From NCBI GenBank assembly GCA_026826555.1, contig JAKSZT010054334.1, forward strand, positions 34,974,055 to 35,038,054: a stretch of 64,000 nucleotides of DNA. The letters are read 5' to 3'. The notes under the pieces are model-generated. The model made no database searches. It worked only from the letters and a program-made list of their open reading frames with translations, and was not told the DNA's origin. The stretch is from Tolypeutes matacus. Taxonomy: Eukaryota; Chordata; Mammalia; Cingulata; Chlamyphoridae. How positions within the stretch are numbered: position 1 is the first letter of the stretch; each line of letters starts with the position of its first letter. The translations under genes were made by a program, and so were the position numbers. Shown here one piece after another: positions 49,406-61,968 of this stretch.

Positions 49406-49852
49406 GTACGATGGCATTTTTTAGCACTAAAAATGGTAGTTTTCAAAAATATTTCTGTAATTACCAAATAGTAAAATAGGGCATAGTAAAGAGATATGCT
49501 GTATTTAGATAATATTGTTATAAATTAGAGGAAACCCTAGTGTTTAGAACAATATCTGAAGAATAATAAAGCAAAAATTGACCATTTGTATTAAACACAT
49601 GGAGAGTGGTGATGGAATATACCCCAGCACCAAACTAGTTAACTTTAAGCCTAATTTCCCTGAGTGGTGAGTGGGTGTTGTGGCATACGTTGAGGAGAAA
49701 TACTTTACCTTTGACTGTGATTATATCAATATTTTGTATGCTTCAGTTTTTAATGATTCATGTTCTTAATGATTTTCATAAATGAGATTTTACCATGTTT
49801 CATAGTTTTATTTGGAACAGAGCAATGATGATATATGTATGTTTTTTTATAG
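49406..49852 (+). other. DACH1: DACH1 intron of 447 nt
   Basis: This short intron separates the cassette exon from the next constitutive-looking exon. The donor gtacga departs from consensus at +4 and +6, and the acceptor is a T-rich run ending tttttttatag. If retained, the reading frame meets a stop about 24 codons in, so retention would truncate the protein. I see no repeat in it. Confidence 0.9.
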
Positions 49853-50025
49853 GACTGGAACTTCCTTTTATGATGATGCCCCACCCTCTAATTCCTGTCA
49901 GCCTACCTCCAGCATCTGTTACCATGGCAATGAGCCAGATGAACCACCTCAGCACCATTGCAAATATGGCAGCCGCAGCACAAGTTCAGAGTCCCCCATC
50001 CAGAGTTGAGACATCTGTTATAAAG
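49853..50025 (+). CDS. DACH1: DACH1 internal exon, linker with MMMPHPLIPV segment
   Basis: This exon encodes 57 full codons plus a split Gly: LELPFMMMPHPLIPVSLPP, then a Met/Ala-rich run (MAMSQMNHLSTIANMAAAAQ), ending SRVETSVIK. It matches the central linker of DACH1, between the DNA- and cofactor-binding Dachbox-N and the C-terminal Dachbox-C coiled coil. The acceptor is a T-rich tract ending atag; the donor is AAAG|gtaatt. Entry is phase 1 (G|GA) and exit is phase 0 after Lys. It can therefore follow either the 156-nt cassette or the exon before it, and it joins in frame to the exon at 61833. Identity to human DACH1 appears complete as I recall that protein. In DACH2 the residues after AAAAQ differ (I recall IHSP rather than VQSP), which favours DACH1. 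The 447-nt intron before it is short for this gene. Confidence 0.97.
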
Positions 50026-50354
50026 GTAATTGGTTTCTCCCACAATTGTTTGGGCTGGTTCACTCTGAGCCACCATCTCTTAATTCATCTTTCTTATTAC
50101 TCAGGTGATTTCCAATTCTGAAAAATTAACTGGTAGAAAATAGATAGATAGTAAATAGACTTGTAGTAATTAGCCCCTGGGGTAGAATATTCAGGCAGGC
50201 TAAGGTGACTTTAAGTTCTCTATTATATCTATTGAGAGGAAGATGAACATAGGAAATTAAATGACCTATTTCAAATTGTGTGTGTGCTTATATGTATTGT
50301 TATGTGTGTGTGAAGTGTTACAAGCTATAAGGGGTGGACAATAGTAATTGTTTT

Positions 50355-50530
50355 CAGAAGACCGGAAGGTTTAAATTTTGGTTCTGCCACTTGCAAACTG
50401 TGTCATCTTGGGGAATAAATTAATCATTCTGATTCTCTATTTCTATATCTAAATAGTGGATAATACTGTGTGGATGTAAGAATTAAATGAAGATAATACA
50501 ATTGAACATTCTTTGTAAATCCAAAACTGC
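50355..50530 (+). repeat. MIR relic
   Basis: Contains ttttggttctgccacttgca, aactgtgtcatcttgggga and ggataatactgtgtggatg in MIR order. Confidence 0.72.
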
Positions 50531-51823
50531 GCTGTAAAAGAAAGGTAACATTATTGTTACACAAACATCATATATGAGTGAATATACACAATTGTCTCTT
50601 CTCTCATATTATTTCATACAATGTATTTAAATCATAAAGTACTGTAACTGCATTCTCAGATTGGCTGAGAAATAAGAAATAATGAAAAAAGAAAATTAAA
50701 TAAAATTATTAATCTTTAAATTAAGTAAAATTTACTTCATACTGACTTAATCTTATTTGACATAATCATTACCTTGTTTTTCTGAATATAATACACTTGC
50801 ATTTAGGACACCTCCCTGGAGCAAATCTTATGCAAAAGACCTGTTACTCCTTTCATAGAATGTTGGGTAATATGCAAATAGGTATTTTTCATATGATAAT
50901 GGATCTATAAGCAAAGATGTGTACCAGTCCCACATATCATTTTTTAAAAGTATCATTACCAGAGGAAAAATAGCAAACTATATCACAGAAGATGCAGATC
51001 AACTACTAAAAAACCTTTACCAGATAGAATGCCAGCGCCACAGTCAACTAAGGAACAGAGAACAGAATCTTTAAGAGCTCTTACATATTCTGAAAGACTT
51101 TGAAAGGATTCTTTTGTTACCAGATGATTTGTTAATCAAGTATCACAGTATAATTCAATTTATGGTAATTTATGCTAATAGTTATTGCTGAAAATTCAAT
51201 ATTCTCCTTGCCTCATTCATTGAAGTTACATAGGGGGAAATTTTGGTTGGGGGGAAAACCTTTTTATTTCTACCATTGTACTAGATGGCTACTTTTAAAA
51301 AATTGAAAGGCACTAAGTATTAGATATAGGGTGTGATTAACCTAATTCAAATAAAATTGGTAATGATTTCTTCTACTTTATAATCTTAATATTAGTTATA
51401 TAACTTTCAAAACCAGGAATATCCTTTGGTAATTTCATTTAGATTTAGCTTTAGATTTAGATTTAGATTGTAAATAAGGCAATAATATGGCAGAAGAGTA
51501 GATTTTAGCAGTTTAAATCACTGGGTATCTTAGTTCTGTCTTGGGTATGAAGTGGTGGCTTGTATCTTCCTGGATACAATAGACTGCAGTTCACAGAAGG
51601 AGACTTGTTCTATTTTATTTTTTCAATATACATATATTAAGATAATAGTTTCTGCTGCATCTAATGTTAATTAAAATATTTAGATTCTGAAACTTCCTTT
51701 AGTAAATCCATGGTTGACTAAGTTTAGGTAAGTGGGAGGAAGAAGTTGGTTTTCCACTGGAAGGGGCCTTTAGAAAACAATCCAGGTCTAGATTATTGGG
51801 AGGGCAGGAACATTCCTGTGGGT
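50531..51823. other. unique intron
   Basis: No gene or repeat recognised; a short (TTTAGA)n-like stretch lies at about 51440-51470. Confidence 0.45.
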
Positions 51824-51837
51824 TTTTTTTTTTTTAA

Positions 51838-52008
51838 AGATTTTATTTATTTATTCATTTATCCCCCCCTTGCTGCTTGTGCTCGCTGGGTCAGCTAACC
51901 ACGCTGTGTGGGCGGGCTTGCCTTCACCAGGAGGCCCCTGGAACCGAACCCGGGGCCTCCCATATGGTAAACGGGAGCCCTACTGATTGAGCCACAGCCG
52001 CTTCCCAA
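51838..52008 (-). mobile_element. DAS-type SINE, antisense
   Basis: T-run tail, then attttatttatttattcatt, the body ttgctgcttgtgctcgctgg, B-box complement gaaccgaacccggggcc and head ttgagccacagccgcttccc. A 14-bp duplication tcctgtgggttttt lies at 51824-51837 and 52009-52022. Confidence 0.93.
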
Positions 52009-52492
52009 TCCTGTGGGTTTTTAAATTAAGGTTTGGAATTGGAGAAAACCCAGAAAGAAAGGAAAAAATGCAAAAAGTGAATAAGAAAGTGAGGGAGTTC
52101 TCTATACATGGTGCCAACACATCCTAAGTAATAGTGATATCCCACTTAATAGTAAATTGGGGCAAATATTTTCAGAAACTTGGCTACAGAAAAGATTAAA
52201 TGAAGTTCTGGGTTTTTCAATGTGGTAGTGGTGAAAACGGTGGTAGTAGCAACGGAACAACGGTTTTAATTGTGAATGTCTTGAGAAAGTAAGAGCTGCT
52301 ATTTTTCATCACCAAGTTGAAAGTAAAGTTCAGTTGTCTATTGTAGACGTGCATAAAGGCCCATTTGCATCAGGTGCCCTTTTCTGGTGAGGCAGGCCAC
52401 CCATACAGATGTGACAATTAGATACTGACTGTAAACATTGTAGAAAATAAACATATCTCAAGAAATACGTGATGCAATTCTAATATTTTTAG

Positions 52493-52543
52493 ATGCTTGA
52501 AGACACCCACAAAACCAGAGAGAGCAAGGCTCTGACTTCAGAG
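52493..52543 (+). other. candidate 51-nt in-frame cassette exon within DACH1
   Basis: Between the second and third confirmed DACH1 exons lies an acceptor (ctaatatttttag) followed by 51 open bases and a near-consensus donor (GAG|gtaagc). Read in the phase required by both neighbours (0-0), it encodes MLEDTHKTRESKALTSE with no stop. Including it would insert 17 charged residues between SVIK and ERVPDS. The interior is purine-rich, typical of splicing enhancers. The pyrimidine tract is modest and the first exon base is A, both against it. I do not recall a DACH1 isoform containing this peptide. Chance decoy exons are common in introns, so this is inference only. Confidence 0.33.
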
Positions 52544-54924
52544 GTAAGCATGAGCAATAGGTTCCCTATGAAGTTCCAAATATTGAAGATAACAATCTGA
52601 TAAACCATCTAAATTTGTATACTGTAGACTGTTTAGCATAAGTAGGGTTTAGTAAATCAGAAGACATATATTAATTTAACTTAATTTGGGGTTATTTTTT
52701 CCCCCAAAGGAAATGATTGGCTCTTATGTCACATTAATCAGTGTTGGATCCATGCGGGTAATTAAAATCATGTCTGTAAGTTTAAGTTTTCCAGAAAAGA
52801 TTGTAAGTATGAAGGCCAATTGAAAGTGAAATGTTAAATACGAAGGAAAATTTATTCCTGTATGAAGGAATGATAAAACAAGAAAATAACCTTGAAGGGA
52901 AAATGGAACTTTGAGGGATCTTCCATATGCCAGAATATACCATTTACATTTTTAAGAGTAATGACAAGAAATAAAATTAAACATAACATAAATTAGTATT
53001 TTTAACAAGGATTTGTAGGACATAAGAGAGGCAAAGACATAGTATCAGTTACACATTAAAAATTATTCTTTGTGTTTCTCTATTTCTATGAAATTGAGGA
53101 GCCCAATAATTTCTTATTGACACAGTCATATCTATATAAGCAGTGGAGCAGGGTAAGTGGGCAAACTGCCGCCCTGGGTCGCTTGCGAGTTTTGTACTGC
53201 CAGCAAGTTAAGAATGGTTTTTACATATTTAAATGGTTGGGGGAAAATCAAGGGAAGAATAATATTTCATGGCACATGAAAATTATATGTAACTCAAATT
53301 TTAGTGTTTGTAAATAATGATATTGGAACATAGCCATACTCTAATTTACATATTGTCTATGGCTACTTTGACTTACAGAGTTGAGTGTTTGAGGCAGAGA
53401 CCACGTGGCCCTTAGGCTTAAATTATTTACTCCCTGGCCCTTTGCAGAAAGAGTTTGGTGATCCTTATATTAAAGCTCTGATGAAATCAAACCCATGTGA
53501 TCTTAGTCTGTTTAATTTAGTTAGCTCAAACTAAACTCTCAGAGAAACGCTCTAGAACCACAAGATTTGGTGGTGGTGGTGGGGGGGGGATTAAAAGCTT
53601 TTGAGAAAAAGAAAACTAGATAGATGAAGACAGTCCAACTGTGACATTGTTCATTTTAAACGAGAGTTTCCATGGTGACTGCCAAAGTAAGGAAATTAAA
53701 GACAGAGGCTGAATTTCTTTGACAATTGGAAATATTTTAATAAGCTAATTTTGAGGAGAAAATCGGCATATACTAGTTAGCCAACTATAATTCTAATTTA
53801 AATCACCAATAGCTAAACGTCTATAGGGATATATTAAATTATTGTAAGCTCTGGTTTAGTCTGTTTGTGTGCCAGTGAGAGCCCAATATTTTTACTGTTT
53901 AACATTCATAGAACATGAAGAGACATAGACTTGGGAGATACCTTAGATGTTATATAATCCATATTCCCCCAAGTTAGAAAAATACTTCCTATATCCTCCC
54001 TATCCATTTTCAGTTTTTCTAAGCTTTTGTAGAACACTAGTCTATTTTCCAGCAAATTTGAGAGTAGGAAGGTATTCATTAATCAAATAAACATTTACAT
54101 TTCAATAGCTTCTACCTTAAGTTTGTCATATTTTCTTGGAAGAAAAAATGTCTACTAATTCTTCAGTGTTCCTGCAATTTAAATATTTTTAATCCTTTGT
54201 TAAAGTACCTGTAAGTTTTCTTTTCTCCACATATTCCAATTTCTTCTGGCCATTCTTTATCAAGCTTTTTGGTTGATCTCTACTGATCACTCATTTCTTT
54301 AAATGACTCCCCCGCCCCACTCCCGCCATAAAATATCCCAGAAATGAATTGGCTAGTGAAGATACACTGGAACTAACACAATTTCAATCTGGACAATAGT
54401 CTATGACTTTCACAATAATATAATTCATAAGATTTTTTGGTGGTTAAATATGTGATAGTATACTTTATGCCTTTTGACAAGAAATTCTATTAAGCCAATT
54501 TTCTTCATCTTTTACTTATATTAGAAATTTGCATTTATCCATATCATTTAGTTTCCAGTCTGTTGATTTAGGCTATTCAGAGACTTTTGAATGTTAACAC
54601 TCCAAATTATTATATTAGCTATTTATGTCATCTATGTATCATTTCCAAGTTTTAAAAGGATGTATTCATTGTATTATCGTAAATCACTGCATAAAAATAA
54701 ATTGTATAATTCAAAAGATCAATTTTTCTTCTCATTAGAAAATTCCTAATAGGTTGAAATGTTCTACTAATTGATTCTCTTTGGACACCATTCATCAAGT
54801 AACCCCCAATCTCCCTGATTGAATCAATAACTTTCTCACTTTTTATTAATAAACCCACAATGATACCATAAGGATTTTAAAAAAAGATTCTTGCTGAAAT
54901 AAAAATAAAATGGAAAAGAAGAAA
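52544..54924. other. unique intron
   Basis: No feature recognised except a GGT/G-run (about 53567-53590) and a C-rich patch near 54308-54327. Confidence 0.45.
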
Positions 54925-55130
54925 GGCAGCATATTTGAATGGTTTAAAGTATGGATTCTGGAGGAAGACTTCTTGGATTCATATTCCAGTTCTACCACAT
55001 CCTAGCATAAGATTTTGCACAAGTTCCACACCTCTTCAATGTGGGAAATATTAGTACCTACCTCATCGGTTTGTTATAATGATTACTTTAGCATTTTAAA
55101 AATGCTTAAAAGTCTTTGTATACCCAATGT
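54925..55130 (+). repeat. MIR relic
   Basis: Contains tatggattctggaggaagac, ccagttctaccacatccta, aatattagtacctacctcat in MIR order. Confidence 0.72.
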
Positions 55131-55579
55131 TACCTTCATCTTATCACTATTTCATTTTCTGTCCAAGTATTCACAACCATCTGTAGAGTTTTGCAGGGAA
55201 TCAGTGTCATGTTTGTAAAATATCATCACAGTTGTGTAAGTAAGATCACTCTCTCATTTTTATCCAGCTGTACTTTTAAGAAACTATGATTCTGAAAACC
55301 TACCACACCTCACAAAAGTGTTGTTCTTTGCTTTATTTGAATCAAAGACTTTGTAGTACACTCGAGTACAATGCACTGTTTTTTAAAAAAAATATTTTAA
55401 AAATATATTTCATTGTTTCTCTGGGATAATGTAGAATTTTTTTCAAAAAAAAAAAATTGGCAACATTTAAATAATTGCACATTGTGGAATAAACATCTTT
55501 TCACCCGTACCATTTTGTATAATTGTCTGAGAACAGGGAACATGACTTAAATGTGTTCATCTTCTCGGCTTACGTGGTA

Positions 55580-55637
55580 TGTGTGTGTGTGTGTGTGTGT
55601 GTTTGTGAGAGAGAGAGAAAGAGAGAGAAAGAGAAAG
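55580..55637 (+). repeat. (GT)n then (GA)n microsatellite
   Basis: About 23 bases of GT followed by tttgtgagagag and GA/GAAA units to 55637. Purine/pyrimidine-alternating and purine-only tracts abut. Confidence 0.9.
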
Positions 55638-57279
55638 ACTTGACTTTATGGCATTCTCTTTATTTAAAAAAATAAATATTGAACAAGCCATTTAAAAATA
55701 CTATTTATAGAATTTCCATTCTCTAATACTTTCCTTTCTTTCAATCCAAGTTCTTAAAATATTATATTAGTAAATAGGATTTTACTGCATGAAGTTAAGA
55801 TAATAAAACCAGAACCAGAGTGACCTTATTCTCAAAGTAGATTAATATCTACTTTGTGACATCAGAAGCCTCATGCTTATTTTCAGTTACTGAATAGTTT
55901 ATTCTTTGGGCAAAAATAAGTAACTCTAGTTTTGCGCATCACTTTTAGACATAAAAAATAATTTCACAAAAATCTATTTTACATAGTTTTACTTGGATTT
56001 AGAAAAACTAAGTATGTTCTCATTGTGTTTAAGGTGGGTATTGATATGAAATAAGAAAAGAGGATACTAACATGAAAAAACAATTGTAAAACACAACTAC
56101 CACTAAGGATAGTAATGTCAGTGTACTTATACACAAATAGGCTTACATCCATGAGTTTGTAATAATACTGAAAAATAACATCCTTCCTAACTTTTGGAGA
56201 ATTCTAGGAGACTGATTTTGTCCTTTAAAGGACAAATAAAGGGATAAATAAAGGATAAGTAAAAGGAATGAATCAAGCATACTTCCTGCCTTTCTCATGC
56301 AAACTGTACCTTAGGATAAACAAATAATTCATGAGGGAAACTTTCTGCTAAGATAAATCTTCCAGCTAATAAATGAGTAAGGAATGAAATATTTAGAATG
56401 CCACCAAATTGCAAGTCCTAATAAAGTAGTGTATCTAGGCCATGATCCTCAATGGTTTTCTGGCAGACAGGCAGGCAGACATTATGTACACTTGATGGAA
56501 GGAAGTGTCGCCATCTATGAAGTAGTCTTGTCCCCAAAACACCTTGAATCAACTTGCTCCATCCTCCAGATACAATTTTACAGGAATTTCTTGGGAGAGA
56601 GGAACACAGAGATGAACTAGACCCACTGATGGAACTGCAGGGCTGGCTAAGTCAGAACTCACTCTCCTTGCTCTCCTCCCTCCCCTTTTCCCTTGGTTGT
56701 GTGAAAGGAACAAGTCAAACCTTTTAAATTAAGATTGAAGTGCTCATTATTATGTAGGGTTGAAGTATAATTTCTGAATGGAGACTTTATTTTGCTACTT
56801 AATGTAACAGTAGGACTTTATATTACCAATGAGTAAATTGGAAAGTTGTAAGCCTGCCTGAATTTTCATCCAGATGTGGGACAAGCCTAATTCCCCACAA
56901 AAATTGAATAAATTTGAAGGGTCAGTAGTAGAATATAATTGTATATGATTGTATCAGAAAGTACTCCATTTTCACATTTTTAGTAAGGTTGAATAATTCT
57001 TGAGCTCCATCATCAAGAAAAATAAATAAACCTATGCAAATATCCCTTGGAGCCTCAGTTTAGGACTTTCAGGGATGGAGCTTCAATAGTGACTGGTTTG
57101 TCCTCAATAAATGCAAGTATGTTAGCAACTTTTACTATGCCTCTTAGAAGTGCTTTTTAGAATTTTGCCAAATCAAGAATCTCAATTTTACTAATTATCT
57201 TCTCCTTACATTTCTCCAGAGCATGGGAATTTAGATGTCATACTTAATCAGTGTAAATGTTTCTAGACTTCATTAATAA
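55638..57279. other. unique intron
   Basis: No gene recognised. The 56380-56620 portion looks like it may be an old repeat (agacaggcaggcagacatta) but I cannot name it. Confidence 0.4.
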
Positions 57280-57415
57280 AATTTATCATTGTTGTATACA
57301 CTCCATGGGGGAAAGAATTTTTGTTAGCTTTGTTTGCTTATATAGAACCAGAGGCTAGCCTACTCCCTGGCACATATTAGTTATTCAGCAAATAGTTATT
57401 GAATGAAGGAGTGCA
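57280..57415 (+). repeat. LINE-2 3' end fragment
   Basis: Shows tatacactccatgggggaaa, cctactccctggcacatatt, then gcaaatagttattgaatga: the L2 terminal order. Confidence 0.65.
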
Positions 57416-60400
57416 AGTCTTGAGTTGTCTTATAGCTCAGGAATTCTGGTTATAGAAAGTGCTGGTCACTTTCTTCAATTTTGTTAATTAATGATTTTAT
57501 CATTAATTTTATAAGATATTATTTTATATTAGAATTATCTGTCTCTCCACTTCTAACTGAAAAACAGTTAAAGATGAAGAGAATTAAAAGATAGAAAATA
57601 AATTAAAACTAAATTAAATAACCCTTCAGAGAAATGTAATTATTTAGACTCACTCTAAGAAAATATTTTATGCTCATAAACTTTAAGACTTTGTGGTAGA
57701 GAGGAGGCAGCTGAGATAATGCAATTTTTAAAACATTTAATTAATAACGTGTGTAGTATGAGCATTTTGTACTTTCTATGTTAGAATTTTAGAGTACATT
57801 GCTTTTGAATTCCATCTTTATTTCTGGATTTTCATAGACACCAAAACTTCTTGTTCTATCCAGAGGCAATAAATGCTGTGTTTCCTTTATTGTTATTCTG
57901 TTACCAGTGGTTTATCAGAATGACCTTTTTTTTTTTTTTTTTTTTTCAGTGAGAGAGTATTCCTCTTAAATTTTCATTTATTATTATGGCTAGTTTTATA
58001 AAGATGGAACATTGAAAAAGATTGTGTTTTATTGATTGGTGGAATTTTGATGCAGGACTATAAAGAAGTGTGTTGAAGTATTAAATTAAATATTTTTTCT
58101 CTCTTTCCTACTTGAGGCCCATCTTAGAGGTTACAGGGTATTGCACAAATGAAGTGATAAATCCAGTTTACATAGTTTCCCTAAAGACATTGAACTGCTT
58201 CTTGCTTATTATGTCTGAATAAAACTCATTATCTATTTTGTTTCAGTAATAATTATGAGATTCTCTCTTAAGCAATTTTTTACTGTTTCCATTATTCTCC
58301 ATCTTATAGCATACTCTGGAAAGGCACACATATAAATATGATAAAAGAATTAAGCTGTTGAAATAAATTAATTTATTGTATAACAATGTATTCAAATCTT
58401 ACTTGCTCAATGGATTTTACTTTAATGAAATTCCTTTAAGAACAATACATCATGTTTCAAAGATTGAAATTATCCATTAAGTGAATGACTGAATATGTTG
58501 TCTCAATTTATAGAAAGTTTCCGTTGAATACCTAAGCTTTTAAATCATAAAATTTGCATAAATTAAAATATTTTCTTTAAATAAAAGTATTAAATATTGT
58601 CCTTGTAGTCTTTGTTCTAAGTCGTAAAAGTATAATTAAAGTAAAAGTTGGCTAAAGCTAAATTAAACATTACAGTTTTACCTGTATTTTCTAAGCCTTA
58701 AAATTCTGCTTTTAAAATGCATTTTACATTAAGATTTGAATGGAGTTCATTTTTTATCCAGATTTTTATGTGATCCTTAGAGTATTTTGAATGTATGAAT
58801 ACATGAATGAATAAATACATGAGTTAAAGGAATCTTCATGGAAAAGTTGGACAATTAAATATATTGACTAATGAAATGTTTTTTCTTCTTATGTGGAAAA
58901 AGGTTTTGAGTAAAAAAAAAAAGACTAGATTTTTATGGCACAGCTTTGGGTGCTAGAAGGTTTTTTATTTTCTGCATTAACTATTTAAGTATCTGTGAGT
59001 TAAATATCTGTGAAAAAATTTAGATTCTCATGCTTTCCATTCTCACCACTAAGAAATCTATTATGACAGGAAATTCAGACTTGCAAAATGATTTTAGAGG
59101 GATTAATCTATTTCAAGATTATACTTTATCTCTGTTGAGCCAAAGATGCACCATTATAAGTGTGATCACTAACATAACTATTAAGGGGAATATTACAATG
59201 CATTGATATTCATTTTTGTGACTAACCTTTTCAAGGAAATAGAGTGGTTAATTTAGAATATTTTACTTATATAAAAGTATAGCAACATTCTTTCTCAAAT
59301 AAATACCATGTATTTCTGTGTAATACAAGTTTTAACAATTAGATGTGTTAGAAATTAACTTAGGGCTCATACAAACCCTGTGCCTCTTTATCAGAATTTC
59401 ATGTATGTAGCTAGCAATAGTATAGCTTATCAATAAATTTATACAGATTACAAAGGAGTTTTATAATTATACTTACAAGATAGGAAGTAACTTTCGGCAT
59501 CCAGATGTGGATTCACTGTTCTTTTAAATCATATGTGCTTGTTTCTTAAAAATTTAAGTCATTTATTTGCCATGTGGACTAATGAACTTAGACATTTTAG
59601 AAACATAGCATGCTTGATTCATTTAGTTTGGAAAAATAATTAATAATATGATCTTTTTATGTTATTTAAAACATAAGTTGCAAAATATTTTAATCTATAA
59701 ACTAGAACTGGATACTATCTTTCTTTAGTATCCTTTAGCGTAACACATGTATGATATGCCGTAAGGTTCCCTGCACAAGCTGGTTTTGAAGTTTAATATC
59801 TGGAGATTGTGTGTGTCTCCCTCCTCTTCCTACCTTTCCCCTCTCTCCCTCCTGCTCTCCCTCTCTCTCTCTCAGTTTTGGTCATTTGTAATTTTCCAGA
59901 AGTGGACCCTCACATGAGTTGGGTTGGAAAACAGTGTGTTGCTTACGCTTACCTAAGTATTAGTCAATTTTGCAGTTTTTTAGAAAATTGGCAGAGCACT
60001 TAATTCTAAACCTCTAACCAATTCAAGTAAAGGGCTGGTGATATAGTCCACCATTATATATATCTCTCTTTGGGCGGTTTTGTTGTCCATAATAGAAGCC
60101 AATTCACACATTTTAGACTAAGCTAAATGCTTCTAAAGTTCAAATATCTTTATAAGAAAACTTTAATATTCATTGTGACTTTTGATATATATATTTTCTC
60201 TTTTTCCTTTACAATATTGTTATAACTTGCAAGTTTTTTTCATGAAGTTTCTCATAAGAGTAATTTTTATTGCATAGAATATATACTGAGATACTATTTT
60301 ATGTTATGAATTTTGGAAGAAAGCTTGGCTATTTTGGGGGTTATTTTAATTGTGTTTTTCATTATGCTTCTCAAAAATGAAGCCTTAGTCTATCTACTGA

Positions 60401-60454
60401 AGATGTTGATTGACAGTGTGCATGGTTTAAAATTAGGAGGGTTTGAGACAAGCT
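57416..60454. other. AT-rich unique intron
   Basis: A T-run of about 21 at 57926-57946 and a CT-rich tract at 59815-59875. No gene or transposon recognised elsewhere. Confidence 0.5.
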
Positions 60455-60615
60455 GGGGCAGTGTTGCTCAATCTTGGAAGCACATTAAAATCACCTGGAG
60501 AGCCTTTAAAAAAACTGATGTTTGGACCCCAGGAAACCAAAATCTCTGGGAATGGAGCTCAGGCATAGACACATTTAAGAGCTTCTCAGGTGGGCTAGTG
60601 GAACTTCTAGTGCAT
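60455..60615 (+). repeat. MER5A-like hAT-Charlie relic
   Basis: Contains cagtgttgctcaatcttgga, agcacattaaaatcacctgg, agagcctttaaaaaaactga and aatctctgggaatggagc in MER5A order; the far end is worn. Confidence 0.82.
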
Positions 60616-61832
60616 TACTCTCATTCTCACTGGTAGTACAGAGCCTTGAGCCTTAGCTTTGTTTTCCATGTAAAATTAGCTATTGATATTTTGAAAACAT
60701 TAACCTATTTTAGGAGTTTGGTTCTGAGAGTCGATTCTGCTTCTTAAGTTGTCTATGCCTATATTTTGTGAGTTGCAACTGCGAGCTTAAATTCAGAAAA
60801 AATGGTATTTTGCAAATTATATTTAATAATTTAAAGAGTCTGCTTTTAAAAATATCTTTCACCTTTACATCATAACAAGAAATATTGTTTATTCCACACT
60901 CCTAATTATATTAATTATTGAAAAGACAGTTCTTTAAGGCCTTTGTGTGAATTTCTGGAGGTTGTCCAAAATAGAAAATATTAACAAGTGGACACCTTAT
61001 TTCTTTATCTGTAACTCCATTTATGATGTTTTTTCAGGAATTTATACAATGTCCTACCCTTTGGTCTAATGGAAAAGGGACAGAGCTTAGTCAGAAGGGG
61101 AGGTATAGAGTAGGACCTGAGCATAACATAGAAATAATATCAGGAAATATGATACCAAGTTTCCTTGGGACCCAACTAATATATATCTCATGATTTTCTT
61201 CCTCATACAATTTTTTTTTTTTTTTTAACTGAATTGGAGCTAGGAGTAGGTAGGTAGCCTGAATATTATTAGAAAGAAAATTATTCCAATGTATAATGGA
61301 ATTACATGATAATTTAAAATGAGACCCTCTGGCTGTGCCCAGAGTAGTACAATGATGAAATAGCTGTTAACAACTCCTCTGGTATTATTATTATGGTCTG
61401 TCACATTGATAATCTGTGTGTTAAATGATCCTTAGACACTTGCTAAAGCAATAGAATATATTTAAAGATTTCTTGAAATTGATGAATATCTAGAATTGAA
61501 ACCTGCTTTGTTCTGTGAATTCTTTGTTGTCTAATGGGCTCCAAACTGAAGACTTTTGGTTGTCTTCCTTGGCCTTACTTTTTCTTCAAAAAGGGGACTG
61601 ACATCTGTTTTTACTGCAGTAATGCTTACCTATAGAACTATTGTTTCCTAACTAGGCTTTCCCTTATTCGTTTGGTTTTGCTCAATATAAAAGGTATCTT
61701 TTAATATAGATGAATGTCGATGGAATAATGTGTTTACTTTTCTTCACATTTATATAGTATTAAGAAAAAATCAACATTCATTGAGTAAAAGTGCAATGTC
61801 TTTACCTCTCCCCCACTCCCGTGATGGTGTAG

Positions 61833-61968
61833 GAGCGCGTTCCTGACAGCCCCTCACCAGCTCCCTCCCTTGAGGAGGGCCGAAGGCCTGGCAGCCACCC
61901 ATCATCACATCGTAGCAGCAGCGTGTCCAGCTCCCCGGCGCGGACTGAGAGCTCTTCAGACAGAATCC
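61833..61968 (+). CDS. DACH1: DACH1 internal exon, Ser/Pro-rich linker (ERVPDSPSPAPS)
   Basis: This exon encodes 45 codons plus one base: ERVPDSPSPAPSLEEGRRPG, then SHPSSHRSSSVSSSPARTES and SSDRI. It continues directly from SVIK of the previous exon, as in DACH1. The segment is disordered and low in complexity, rich in Ser-Pro sites that could be phosphorylated. The acceptor follows a short pyrimidine tract and ends gtgtag; the donor is ATCC|gtaggt. Entry is phase 0 and exit is phase 1, the last C being the first base of the Pro codon expected next (IPVHQN in the human protein). It is GC-rich, with CpGs at the Arg codons, and stands out from its AT-rich flanks. No further coding exon is visible up to the window end. 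Confidence 0.96.

Larger units (their letters stand above)
50026..61832 (+). other. DACH1: DACH1 intron of 11.8 kb
   Basis: The intron runs from gtaatt to gtgtag. It holds MIR relics near 50.4 and 55.0 kb, a DAS SINE at 51.8-52.0 kb, the candidate 51-nt exon at 52493, a GT/GA microsatellite at 55.58 kb, an L2 3' end at 57.3 kb, a T-run at 57.93 kb and a MER5A-like element at 60.5 kb. The rest is AT-rich unique sequence with nothing I can name. Confidence 0.88.

Noticed and set aside
49812..50009. 65-codon ORF overlapping a DACH1 exon
   Set aside because: A shadow in another frame of the real exon; the DACH1 frame has matching splice phases.
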